Origin: Vogesella indigofera
Lineage (GTDB): Bacteria > Pseudomonadota > Gammaproteobacteria > Burkholderiales > Chromobacteriaceae
Direction of reading: 5' to 3'
Assembly: GCF_028548395.1 (NCBI RefSeq)
Contig: NZ_JAQQLA010000004.1
Coordinates: 434,001-498,000, forward strand
DNA: 64,000 bases
Numbering within the stretch: the stretch's first letter is position 1; each line of letters begins with the position of its first letter. A program made the translations under genes and the position numbers. Below are positions 1-7,954 of the stretch, in pieces. The notes beneath the pieces are model-generated. The model saw only the letters and a program-made list of their open reading frames with translations, was not told where the DNA came from and ran no database searches.

Positions 1-660
1 TTGCAGGACTTCTGCCGCTTCATCGTCAACCTGGAATACCGCGCCACGCGCGAGCCGGCCGGTGAGCTGGTGATGGAAATGCTGAAGGCGATCGGCTTCG
101 AAGCCTGGCTGTACGACAGCGAGGACAGCCAGCGCGCCGCGGAAGTGAAGTGGAAAAACGTGATGGACCTGGTGGCGTGGCTGCAGAAAAAGGGTGACGC
201 CGACGGCAAGAACCTGATTGAGCTGTCACAGACCATCGCGCTGATCACCATGCTGGAAGGCCGCGACGAAGGCGAGGTCGATGCCGTCAAAATGTCCACT
301 CTGCACGCGTCGAAAGGGCTGGAATACCCACACGTGTTCCTGATCGGCTGTGAGGAAGGCATCCTGCCGCACAGCGAATCGGTGGACAACGGCATGGTGG
401 AGGAAGAACGGCGGCTGATGTACGTCGGCATCACCCGCGCCCAGCGCAGCCTGACGCTGACCTACTGCGTGAAGCGCCGCCGCGCCGGCGAGTGGCTGTT
501 CGTCGAGCCGTCGCGCTTCATCGGCGAGATCAACGGCGACGACATCCGCCACTTCGGCAAACCCGGCGCCGAGCCCATCGTCAGCAAGCGCGAGGGCAAG
601 AGCAAGCTGGCCAGCCTGATGGCCAGCCTCGACAGCAAGGTGCAGAAGCCGGAGGAGTGA
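1..660 (+). CDS. rep: ATP-dependent DNA helicase Rep, C-terminal part
   Basis: This is the last 219 codons of a UvrD/Rep-family (superfamily 1A) 3'-5' DNA helicase; the gene begins outside the window, so its N-terminal Walker A part is not visible. Helicase motif V/VI sequence is clear: STLHASKGLEYPHVFLIGCEEG (split here as STLHASKGLEYPHV then FLIGCEEG) near residue 99, followed by EEERRLMYVGITRA near 134. The wording HASKGLEYPHVFLIG with LPHSES fits Rep better than UvrD. Rep removes proteins ahead of replication forks and helps restart stalled forks. It converges with the cytochrome c5 gene and shares a bidirectional terminator with it. Rep versus UvrD is assigned from memory of family motifs. 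Confidence 0.85.
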   Translation: MQDFCRFIVNLEYRATREPAGELVMEMLKAIGFEAWLYDSEDSQRAAEVKWKNVMDLVAWLQKKGDADGKNLIELSQTIALITMLEGRDEGEVDAVKMSTLHASKGLEYPHVFLIGCEEGILPHSESVDNGMVEEERRLMYVGITRAQRSLTLTYCVKRRRAGEWLFVEPSRFIGEINGDDIRHFGKPGAEPIVSKREGKSKLASLMASLDSKVQKPEE

Positions 661-754
661 GCGCCGCATTGCGGCCAACCCTGGCGGCTACTGCCAGCGG
701 CGGATGCGCCAGCCGGTGCGGCCGACACGCCGGCACATCATGGGCGGTGGGCAA

Positions 755-786
755 TAAAAAACGCCGCGCAACAGCGCGACGTTTTG
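755..786. terminator. Bidirectional terminator between rep and cytochrome c5
   Basis: An AAAACG-CGCGC stem with an ACA-type loop is flanked by an A-run on the left and TTTT on the right, so it can act as a rho-independent terminator in both directions. It sits between two convergent genes. Confidence 0.75.
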
Positions 787-805
787 GATGACAACTGCCG
801 GCAAC

Positions 806-1543
806 TTACTTGGCGGCGTTGGTCAGGTATTCCACGGCAGCCTTGAATTCGGCATCGGAGCCGCTGTAGCCGCCCTTGGGTGGCATCGCGTTCAGGCCCT
901 TGGTGGCGGAAGCCACCAGACCGTCCAGGCCCTTGGCCAGACGTGGCGCCCAGGCGGCCTTGTCGCCGAACTTCGGTGCGCCGGCCGCGCCGCTGTCATG
1001 GCAGGCCATGCACACGCTGGCGTACACCTTCTTGCCCACCACCGCCGGATCCGCCGCTGCGGCGCCTTCGGCACCACCCACTGGCGGCTCGGTGAACTGG
1101 CCGCCACCGGCGTTACCCATATAGGCCACCGCGCGTTTCAGCTCGTCGTCGGACAGGTCGGCTGCGCCACCCTTGGCCGGCATCGCGTTGAAGCCTTCCA
1201 GTGCGTGCTTGACCAGGGTATCCCAGCCCTGTGCCACGCGCGGACCCCAAGCACCGGCATCACCGAATTTCGGTGAGCCAGCCAGGCCGGTGCCGTGACA
1301 GGAAATGCAGATGCCGCTGTAAACCTGCTGGCCGGTGCGCATGCCCGGAGGCGCGTCGCTGGCCACGGATTCGCCGATCGGCTTGAGGCGGGCGGCAACG
1401 GCTTCCTTGCTCATCACTTCCGCATTGACATCAAAACCGCTGGTGGCCAGTTTCGCCAGCAACCAGATACCCACCACGACCAGTACGACGATACCGAGCA
1501 AGATCGTGACGATCTGGCCTGGCGCTTTGGTTTCGTTACTCAT
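806..1543 (-). CDS. Membrane-anchored dihaem cytochrome c5
   Basis: The 245-residue protein has an N-terminal membrane anchor (about residues 10-32) with no obvious cleavage site. Two similar class I cytochrome c domains follow. Haem motifs are CISCH (79-83) and CMACH (178-182). Probable axial methionines lie in AMPAKGG (M121) and AMPPKGG (M220). The two halves share the pattern KFGD.AW.PR...G...L...A..G.NAMP.KGG, showing internal duplication. Neisserial cytochrome c5 has this same tethered dihaem form and carries electrons from the bc1 complex to cbb3 oxidase or nitrite reductase in the periplasm. That role is inferred here. It is a single-gene unit convergent with rep. Confidence 0.9.
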   Translation of the reverse strand: MSNETKAPGQIVTILLGIVVLVVVGIWLLAKLATSGFDVNAEVMSKEAVAARLKPIGESVASDAPPGMRTGQQVYSGICISCHGTGLAGSPKFGDAGAWGPRVAQGWDTLVKHALEGFNAMPAKGGAADLSDDELKRAVAYMGNAGGGQFTEPPVGGAEGAAAADPAVVGKKVYASVCMACHDSGAAGAPKFGDKAAWAPRLAKGLDGLVASATKGLNAMPPKGGYSGSDAEFKAAVEYLTNAAK

Positions 1544-1707
1544 TCCAGCCTCGCTGTAATAATGTCATTCAAAAATTGGGGAAATTATACGGAAAGCCCC
1601 CGCACAAGGCAAAGGCGCCAGGAACTTTCCGGAAATCCGTGAAACCGGCAGTCACGACTGGACGCTGGGCGCCGCTTTGCGCTATGATCCGCCTGCTTTT
1701 TTGCGCA

Positions 1708-1784
1708 GCACCCGTAGCTCAGTTGGATAGAGTGTCAGTTTCCGAAGCTGAAGGTCAGTGGTTCGATCCCACTCGGGTGCGCCA
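1708..1784 (+). tRNA. tRNA-Arg (CCG)
   Basis: A 77-nt cloverleaf. The acceptor stem GCACCCG pairs with CGGGTGC, the CCA end is encoded, the T-arm contains GGTTCGATCC, and the anticodon loop TTCCGAA reads CCG. The anticodon recognises CGG arginine codons. Confidence 0.95.
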
Positions 1785-2034
1785 ATCCGCCGGATTATCC
1801 GGCATCCCGCCGCAGTGTTCTTTGCGGATTGTCAAAGCAGCCTCCTCGCTGCGTCTTCCCTCGCTGTCAGCTGCATTTATATACTCTGGGCATGTTCCGT
1901 GCGCAGGCAATCGCCGCGACTGTTGCACATGCACACGCCGGCACGCGCACCAGATGCCATCCTGCTGCAAATTCCTGTCCGCCGCGGCAAATCTCCGTAA
2001 GATGTCGCCTTCACGAAAACAGGCAGGAGATGTC

Positions 2035-2913
2035 ATGCAGTTGCAAGCCGTTACCGCCGCACTCGAACAGATCGTGTGCTACGACAAGACTGGTTATGCC
2101 CCGCTCGAACTCGCAGGTCAGCGTATCGGCTGTGTCAACGACATCTGGCGCGAACGCCTGCTGGCGCAGGAGGCGGCGATCTTCCGCGAGGAAAACGGCG
2201 TGCTGAAGGCGCTGGATGACGAGGCCGACTTTGCCGCGCGCAGCGCCACCCTTGCCGCCGCCGCGCTGCGCTGGCGCGATGCCGGCTGGCTCAACGGCTG
2301 GCGCGACGAAAAATTCACCGCCTACTTCACCGACGGCACGCCGGCGTTCGAGATGGAGCGCGCCGCGTTCCGCCCGCTGGGGCTGACCAGCCGCGCGGTG
2401 CACCTCAACGGCCTGCAGCGCATGGTCGACGGCGAGATCCGCATGTGGGTCGGCCGCCGCAGCCCGTTCAAGGACGTGGCCCCCAACCGCCTCGACAACC
2501 TGATGGGCGGCGGCATCGCCGCCGGCGAGAGCATCCAGATCGCGCTGGAGCGCGAGGGCTGGGAAGAGGCTGGCATTCCGCCGACCCGGCTGGAACTGCT
2601 GCCGCAGACCGCGCTGCTGCTGGCCGAGCGCCCGGTGCCGCGCGGCCTGCACCGTGAATGGCTGTACGTGTTCGACCTGTGGCTGAAGGAAGGCGAAATC
2701 CCGCAGAACCAGGACGGCGAAGTCGCCGAGCACGTGCTGATGCCGCTGGCGGAAGTGGAACAGCACCTGGTCAACGGCCAGTTCATGAGCGATGCCGCGC
2801 TGACCGCCATCGACTGCCTGGCGCGGCTGGGCTACTGGGGCGAAGATGCCGCGCTGCACACGCTGCTGGCCGGCGTGCGCGGCGTGCCCGGCACCGACAC
2901 CGCCGGCCGCTGA
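2035..2913 (+). CDS. DUF4743-Nudix hydrolase
   Basis: A 292-residue two-domain protein. The N-terminal half (about 1-120) matches the DUF4743 domain often found with Nudix enzymes related to thiamine-phosphate-damage hydrolases. The C-terminal half has a complete Nudix box, G-x5-E-x7-REGWEEAG, around residues 160-183. I start at ATG 2035 because GCAGGAGA lies just upstream and the upstream open frame runs into the tRNA. Nudix enzymes split nucleoside diphosphates linked to another group; yeast and plant relatives of this architecture act on oxidised thiamine diphosphate. The actual substrate here is not shown by the sequence. Confidence 0.8.
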   Translation: MQLQAVTAALEQIVCYDKTGYAPLELAGQRIGCVNDIWRERLLAQEAAIFREENGVLKALDDEADFAARSATLAAAALRWRDAGWLNGWRDEKFTAYFTDGTPAFEMERAAFRPLGLTSRAVHLNGLQRMVDGEIRMWVGRRSPFKDVAPNRLDNLMGGGIAAGESIQIALEREGWEEAGIPPTRLELLPQTALLLAERPVPRGLHREWLYVFDLWLKEGEIPQNQDGEVAEHVLMPLAEVEQHLVNGQFMSDAALTAIDCLARLGYWGEDAALHTLLAGVRGVPGTDTAGR

Positions 2914-2914
2914 G

Positions 2915-3057
2915 AGCGTGTTCACGCTCTGCCGCGCTTCGTGACGTTGCGCGGTGAGTACGGCTTCAGCATGCGTGTCTGAAGCGGGATAAACGCCCTT
3001 TCTCAGCCGTTTTCGCCTTGTCTCGTACTCACCCGCGAGAGCGTGAGCACACTTCAA
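2915..3057 (-). repeat. Long palindromic intergenic element, copy A
   Basis: One of four copies of an imperfect palindrome of about 140 bp (others at 27410, 32199 and 39894). This copy is diverged and inverted relative to the other three. It keeps the hallmark words GAGACAAGGCGAAAACGGCTGAG (read on the minus strand, in two parts GAGACAAGGCG and AAAACGGCTGAG) and the GAGCGTGAACAC end. It lies between the Nudix gene and the aldehyde dehydrogenase. Confidence 0.65.
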
Positions 3058-3163
3058 GCCGGCAAAGCTTGGCCGCGACCGTTGCGGCCAACCTTTGCCG
3101 CTGCCGCGACGGATGGATTTTTGCTACAGTGACCTTCTTTCCCCGTAGCCAAGCCGCCGCGTC

Positions 3164-4519
3164 ATGACCGCCTTTACCAGCTGCAACCCTGCCTCCGGCG
3201 AGGTGGTGTACACCCGCCCCGCCCTGTCCGCCGATTCCCTGCCGCCACAACTGGCCGCGCTGCGCCGCGCGCAGCACGCGTGGTCGCACCTCGCGACCGC
3301 CGAACGCGCCGCGCGCCTGCTGCTGCTGGCCGACCAGCTGGCAGCCAGCCGTCATGCGCTGGCGGCCCTGGTGTCGCTGGAAGTGGGCAAGCTGGAGCGC
3401 GAATGCCTGGCCGAGATCGACAAGTCGGTGCAGCTGATCCGCTACTACGCCGACCTGGCGCCGACGCTGCTGGCCAGCAAGGACATCGCCACCGGCGCCA
3501 GCAAGAGCGGCGTCGCCTTCGAGCCGCTGGGCATCGTGCTGGCGATCATGCCGTGGAACTACCCGATCTGGCAGGTGCTGCGCTTTGCGGTGCCGGCGCT
3601 GATGTCCGGCAACGCCTGCCTGGTGAAGCCGGCGCCGTCGGTGCCGCAGTGCAGCGCGCTGCTGCTGGACATCGTGCGTCGCGCCGGGCTGGCGGTGCTG
3701 GACGTGGCGTGGATCGACCACGAGGCGGTCGACGACGCCATCCGCGGCTGCGACGCGGTGGCCTTCACCGGCTCCACCACCACCGGGCGCCAGATCGCCG
3801 CCATGGCCGGCCGCCACCTGAAAAAGACGGTGCTGGAGCTGGGCGGCAGCAACCCGTTCATCGTGCTGGCCGACGCCGATGTCGAGGCCGCCGCCAGCGA
3901 GGCCGCGCACTCGCGCTTTCGCGACGCCGGCCAGAGTTGCAACGCCGCCAAGCGCATGATCGTGGTGCCGGAGATCGCCGATGATTTTGTCGCCGCGTTC
4001 CTGGAACACGTCCGCGCGCTGGTGCCTGGCCATCCGGCCGACGCTGCCACTACGCTGGCGCCGCTGACCCGTGCCGACCTGCGCGAGGCGCTGCACGCGC
4101 AGGTGCTGGACGCGCTCGGCCACGGCGCGCAGCTGCTGGCCGGCGGCATCATGCCGCACGGCGCCGGCTTCTACTACCCGGCCACGGTGCTGGACCACGT
4201 CAACAACGACTGCCGCATCTACCACGAGGAAGTATTCGGCCCGGTGGCCAGCATCCTGCGTGCGGCCAACGTCGACGACGCCATCCGCCTCGCCAATGAC
4301 ACCCCGTTCGGCCTCGGCGCCACCATCTTCAGCGCCGACACCGAGCAGGCGTGGCGGCTGGGGCGCGAGATCGAGGCCGGCGCGGTGTTCATCAACCGCT
4401 ATACCAGCTCCGACCTGCGCCTGCCCTTCGGCGGCGTCAAGGCCTCCGGTTACGGCCGCGAGCTGTCCGAGTTCGGCCTCTACGAATTCGTCAACGTGAA
4501 AACCTACTGGCAAAAATAA
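3164..4519 (+). CDS. NAD(P)-dependent aldehyde dehydrogenase, succinate-semialdehyde type
   Basis: A 451-residue member of the aldehyde dehydrogenase superfamily, close in length to the short succinate-semialdehyde dehydrogenases (Sad/YneI, about 460). The key parts are present: MPWNYP (129-134) and LVKPAPS with K155 for cofactor binding, FTGSTTTGR near 201-209, general base E225 in LELGGSN, and catalytic C259 in DAGQSCNAAKR. The 34-residue spacing between Glu and Cys is canonical. It would oxidise succinate semialdehyde or a related short aldehyde to the acid in the cytoplasm. The family is certain and the substrate is inferred. It stands alone with its own upstream region. Confidence 0.85.
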   Translation: MTAFTSCNPASGEVVYTRPALSADSLPPQLAALRRAQHAWSHLATAERAARLLLLADQLAASRHALAALVSLEVGKLERECLAEIDKSVQLIRYYADLAPTLLASKDIATGASKSGVAFEPLGIVLAIMPWNYPIWQVLRFAVPALMSGNACLVKPAPSVPQCSALLLDIVRRAGLAVLDVAWIDHEAVDDAIRGCDAVAFTGSTTTGRQIAAMAGRHLKKTVLELGGSNPFIVLADADVEAAASEAAHSRFRDAGQSCNAAKRMIVVPEIADDFVAAFLEHVRALVPGHPADAATTLAPLTRADLREALHAQVLDALGHGAQLLAGGIMPHGAGFYYPATVLDHVNNDCRIYHEEVFGPVASILRAANVDDAIRLANDTPFGLGATIFSADTEQAWRLGREIEAGAVFINRYTSSDLRLPFGGVKASGYGRELSEFGLYEFVNVKTYWQK

Positions 4520-4600
4520 CGCCCGTGGCGGCTGCGGCCTGCAACAAATTCGCCATGCGCCGGTCGCATAGTGCTTGTTGCCTTCATTCCGTGGACCGCC

Positions 4601-5233
4601 ATGCTGCCTCACCGCTCCCGCCCCGCCCGCACCCGCCGGGCGCGCACCCTCCCTGCCCCGCTGACGCACGCCACCCTGGGCGAAGCCGTCGGCCGCCACC
4701 CGCGCCAGCAGTTGCGCTGGCTCGGGCTGCTGGCACTGCCGCTGCTGTTGCCGCTGACCGTACCCGGCATGGCCACCAGCGTCGGCGCGCTGTGCCTGCT
4801 GCTGGCCGGCGGCCTGCTGCTGGCACGGCCGGTGGCGCTGCCGGCGTGGCTGGCGCAACGCCGCCTGCCGCCGGCGCTGGACGAGCGCCTGCAACGGCTG
4901 CTGGCACGGTTCAACCAGCGCCTGCTGACGCGCAGCCGGCCGCGACTGTTGCGGCTCAGCTCGCCGCGCTACCGCCATCTCAATGGTGGCATGCTGGCGC
5001 TGGCCGGGCTGTCGATGATGGTGCCGGTGCCGGTGATCTCCTTCGACAACATGGTGCCCGCCGCCGCGGTGGCGCTGCTGGCGTGGGGACTGCGGCTGCG
5101 CGACGGCGCGCTGCTGCTGGCCGGCTATGTCGCCACCATGCTGGCGTGGGCCTATGTCGCGCTGTTGTGGTGGGCCGGCGCCGAGATCCTGGCCTGGGGC
5201 TACCGCCTGCTGCGCGGCAGCTGGCCGGATTAA
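4601..5233 (+). CDS. ExoD family membrane protein
   Basis: About 210 residues and rich in hydrophobic segments. The ExoD family pattern is seen in LPLLLPLTVPG (near 40), a basic middle stretch with LARFNQRLLTRSRPRL, and paired C-terminal membrane segments around GMLALAGLSMMVPVP and LAWAYVALLWWAG. ExoD was named for effects on exopolysaccharide production in Rhizobium; its biochemical role is unclear. The start is uncertain: ATG 4601 is preferred, but GTG 4571 is in frame and neither has a strong ribosome binding site. Confidence 0.7.
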   Translation: MLPHRSRPARTRRARTLPAPLTHATLGEAVGRHPRQQLRWLGLLALPLLLPLTVPGMATSVGALCLLLAGGLLLARPVALPAWLAQRRLPPALDERLQRLLARFNQRLLTRSRPRLLRLSSPRYRHLNGGMLALAGLSMMVPVPVISFDNMVPAAAVALLAWGLRLRDGALLLAGYVATMLAWAYVALLWWAGAEILAWGYRLLRGSWPD

Positions 5234-5406
5234 ATGTCATGCCCCCGATCCTGCGTGGCGCCGCCTCGCCATACGACTGTTCCTGTCGGCGTCGGCGCGC
5301 CCGGACGCAGGGATGCGGCGAGCGGTTGCCAGCAGCGCCAGGCCGCCACTTGCGCGTATCATCGGGGGCTTGAGCGGGCAGCGCCCGTCTGGCACAGGAT
5401 TCCCTC

Positions 5407-6030
5407 ATGAGCAGTCTCCTCCTCTACGGCAACCGTCTGTCCGGCCACAGCTACAAGATCAGGCTGGCGCTGGTGCTGGGCAAGGTCGCACACCAATACC
5501 GCAACGTTGCGCTGTCCACGCCGCGCGCAGAGCGCCCGGCCGAATTCCGCGCCGCCAGCCGCTGGGACGAGGTGCCGGCACTGGTGGTCGACGGCGTGGC
5601 GATGGTGCAGTCCAACGCCATCCTGCAGTGGCTGGCGGAGAGCCAGGGCGTGCTCGCCGGCCAGCCCGGCGAGCGCCAGGCGCTGCGCGAATGGCTGAAC
5701 TGGGAGAGCAACCGCATCGGCCTGTCGCTGCCCAATCTGCGCTACGCGCGCCGGTTTGAGTCGCAGCCGGCGGCCGTCGAAGCCTGGCTGGAACAGCGCT
5801 GCCGCGCCGACCTCGACGTGCTCGACGCGCAACTGGCGACGCAGGACTACCTGCTCGCCGGCGGCCTGTCGGTTGCCGACCTGTCGGCCTGCGCCTACCT
5901 GTGGTGGGCGGCCGACGCCGGCATCGACCTGCAAGCCTGGCCGCAGGTCGGCGCCTGGCTGGCGCGCATCGCCGCCCAGCCAGGCTGGCAGCATCCGGAC
6001 GTACTGCTGGCGCCGGAGCGCGGGCACTGA
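5407..6030 (+). CDS. Glutathione S-transferase family protein
   Basis: A 207-residue protein of standard GST length. An N-terminal thioredoxin-like domain (1-80) carries LYGNRLSGHSYKIRLAL near the start, VPALVVDG and the glutathione-binding QSNAILQWL. An all-helical C-terminal domain has the N-capping motif LSVADLSACAYLW near residue 155. The residue at the catalytic position in SGHSYK is a serine, as in many bacterial beta/theta-like GSTs. The substrate is not predictable. It is directly followed by a small cysteine-cluster gene and a flavin oxidase gene, probably as one transcript. Confidence 0.85.
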   Translation: MSSLLLYGNRLSGHSYKIRLALVLGKVAHQYRNVALSTPRAERPAEFRAASRWDEVPALVVDGVAMVQSNAILQWLAESQGVLAGQPGERQALREWLNWESNRIGLSLPNLRYARRFESQPAAVEAWLEQRCRADLDVLDAQLATQDYLLAGGLSVADLSACAYLWWAADAGIDLQAWPQVGAWLARIAAQPGWQHPDVLLAPERGH

Positions 6031-6031
6031 C

Positions 6032-6364
6032 ATGAGCGCACCGCAGCGCATCTGGCTGGCCCGCGCCGCACCGGCCAAACCAGCGCTCGGCGCCGCCTGC
6101 AACGGCTGCGGCGTGTGCTGCGCGGCCGCGCCCTGCCCGCTGTCCCGCCTGCTGCTGCGTCACCGTGACGGCACCTGCCCGGCACTGCGCTGGCAGGCCG
6201 CGGCCGCGCGCTACCACTGCGGCCTGCTCACCGCCCCCACCCACTACCTGCGCTGGCTACCCGCCGTCGCCGTGCCGCTGTTCGCGCCGCTGGCGCGACG
6301 CTACCTGGCCATCGGCGCCGGCTGCGACTCCGACACCAGCGCCGAACCGGAAACCACGTCATGA
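6032..6364 (+). CDS. Small cysteine-cluster protein (CxxCxxCC)
   Basis: A 110-residue protein with a CNGCGVCC motif near residue 24, then PCP, a later CPAL and YHCGLL. This resembles the YkgJ-type zinc- or iron-chelating cysteine cluster, although the protein is shorter than most and has a basic, hydrophobic C-terminal half. It begins two bases after the GST stop codon. Its stop overlaps the next gene's start (ATGA at 6361), so translation of the three genes is probably coupled. Function is unknown. Confidence 0.7.
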   Translation: MSAPQRIWLARAAPAKPALGAACNGCGVCCAAAPCPLSRLLLRHRDGTCPALRWQAAAARYHCGLLTAPTHYLRWLPAVAVPLFAPLARRYLAIGAGCDSDTSAEPETTS

Positions 6365-7743
6365 CCGATCTGCTTGCACCGCTGGCCGCCATTGTCGGCG
6401 CCGCCAACCTGCTGACCACGCCGCACGACATCGCGCCCTTCATTACCGACTACCGCGGCCGCTACCACGGCGCGCCGCTGGCGGTGGCGCTGCCGGGCAG
6501 CAGCGACGAAGTGGCGGCGCTGGTGCGCTTCTGCGCCGCCCACCGCATCGCCATCGTGCCGCAGGGCGGCAACACCTCCACCTGCGGCGCGGCGACGCCG
6601 GACGACAGCGGCCGGCAGCTGGTGATCGCGCTGCGGCGGTTGAACCGCATCCGCGCCCTCGACGCGGCCAACCAGACCATCACCGTCGAGGCCGGCTGCA
6701 CGCTGGCGGCGGTGCAGGCGGCGGCGGCCGGCGCCGGGCTGCTGTTCCCGCTGTCACTGGCCAGCGAAGGCAGCTGCCAGATCGGCGGCAACCTGTCCAC
6801 CAACGCCGGCGGCCTCGCCGTGCTGCGCTTCGGCACCATGCGCGAGCTGACGCTGGGGCTGGAGGTGATACTGCCGGACGGGCAGCGGCTGGACGCGCTG
6901 ACCGCGCTGCGCAAGGACACCAGCGGCCTAGACGTGAAGCAGCTGTTCATCGGCGCCGAGGGCCAGCTCGGGCTGATCACCGCCGCCACGCTGAAGCTGT
7001 TTCCGCAGCCGTCCGCGCACGCCACCGCGCTGCTCGGTGTCGCCAGCGCCGAGGCCGCCATCGCCACCCTCAACGCGCTGCAGGCGGCGTTCGGCGACCG
7101 GCTAACCAGCTTCGAGATGATGTCCGAGGTGTGCCAGCAGCTGGTGGCCAAGTACCAGCCGGGCGCGCTGCCGTTCCAGGCGCCGTGGGCGCTACTGGTC
7201 GAGCTGTCCGACAGCGGCGACAACACCAGTCTGCAGGAGCGGCTGCTGCAGTGGCTGGCCGCGCGCGGCCTCGGCGACGGCGTGCTGGCGCAGAACGACA
7301 GCGAACGCGCGCGACTGTGGCAGCTGCGCGAACAGATGTCGGAGCTGCAAAAGCGCGACGGCCCCAGCATCAAGCACGACATCGGCGTGCCGACCTCGGC
7401 GATCCCGGCCTTTCTCGACGCCTGCGGCGCGGCGCTGCAGGCCGCCTTCCCCGGCGTGCGCATCGTCGCCTTCGGCCACGCCGGCGACGGCAACCTGCAC
7501 TACAACATCAGCCACACCCGCCCCGGCAATGCCGAGCTGTTTGCCGACGAGAACGCGGTCAACGCCATCGTCTACGAACAGGTCCACCGCCTGCGCGGCA
7601 CACTGGCGGCCGAGCACGGCGTCGGCCAGCTCAAGGGCCACTGGCTGCAGCGCTACAAGGACCCGGCGGCGCTGGCGGTGATGCGCGCGGTGAAGCAGGC
7701 GCTCGATCCGCAGCGCATCATGAACCCGGGCAAGTGGCTGTAG
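6361..7743 (+). CDS. FAD-linked D-2-hydroxyacid dehydrogenase (GlcD/D2HGDH type)
   Basis: A 460-residue flavoprotein of the vanillyl-alcohol-oxidase fold. The FAD-binding half contains PQGGNTSTCG (near 67), the adenine-binding EGSCQIGGNLSTNAGG (near 136-150) and GAEGQLG. The C-terminal oxidase half has GHAGDGNLHYN (near 376) and AEHGVGQLKG, the metal- and substrate-binding motifs of D-2-hydroxyglutarate and D-lactate dehydrogenases. It would oxidise a D-2-hydroxyacid and pass electrons to a quinone or electron-transfer flavoprotein. D-2-hydroxyglutarate is the likeliest substrate by similarity. It overlaps the upstream gene by four bases and ends in an inverted-repeat terminator. Confidence 0.85.
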   Translation: MTDLLAPLAAIVGAANLLTTPHDIAPFITDYRGRYHGAPLAVALPGSSDEVAALVRFCAAHRIAIVPQGGNTSTCGAATPDDSGRQLVIALRRLNRIRALDAANQTITVEAGCTLAAVQAAAAGAGLLFPLSLASEGSCQIGGNLSTNAGGLAVLRFGTMRELTLGLEVILPDGQRLDALTALRKDTSGLDVKQLFIGAEGQLGLITAATLKLFPQPSAHATALLGVASAEAAIATLNALQAAFGDRLTSFEMMSEVCQQLVAKYQPGALPFQAPWALLVELSDSGDNTSLQERLLQWLAARGLGDGVLAQNDSERARLWQLREQMSELQKRDGPSIKHDIGVPTSAIPAFLDACGAALQAAFPGVRIVAFGHAGDGNLHYNISHTRPGNAELFADENAVNAIVYEQVHRLRGTLAAEHGVGQLKGHWLQRYKDPAALAVMRAVKQALDPQRIMNPGKWL

Positions 7744-7768
7744 CGCAGCCCTCTCGCCCCCCAAACGA

Positions 7769-7799
7769 TGCGGCCAACCTTGTCTCAAGGTTGGCCGCA
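7769..7799. terminator. Terminator from an inverted pair of the 12-bp word
   Basis: TGCGGCCAACCTTG and its exact complement are separated by three bases (tct), giving a 14-bp perfect stem after the flavin oxidase gene. There is no T-run, but the position directly after the stop codon fits transcription termination. Confidence 0.6.
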
Positions 7800-7882
7800 A
7801 GCGCATCAACTATGCATTTGTATTTCTATAAAAAACAATGGCATGGCAATACAAAACAACCATAATCCTGCAACAAAAGCCC

Positions 7883-7909
7883 TCAAGAACAACTGCGCCG
7901 CGCCGATAA
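7883..7909 (+). promoter_or_regulatory. Sigma-28 (FliA) promoter of the flagellinolysin gene
   Basis: TCAAGAAC, an 11-base spacer and a perfect GCCGATAA match the flagellar sigma-28 pattern (TCAAG/TAAAGTTT-N11-GCCGATAA). It lies about 45 bases before the GTG start of the flagellin gene. Confidence 0.8.
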
Positions 7910-7954
7910 GGGATCATCCCTTGCCACCAGCATCGCTCTGCGAGATCGCGCTTC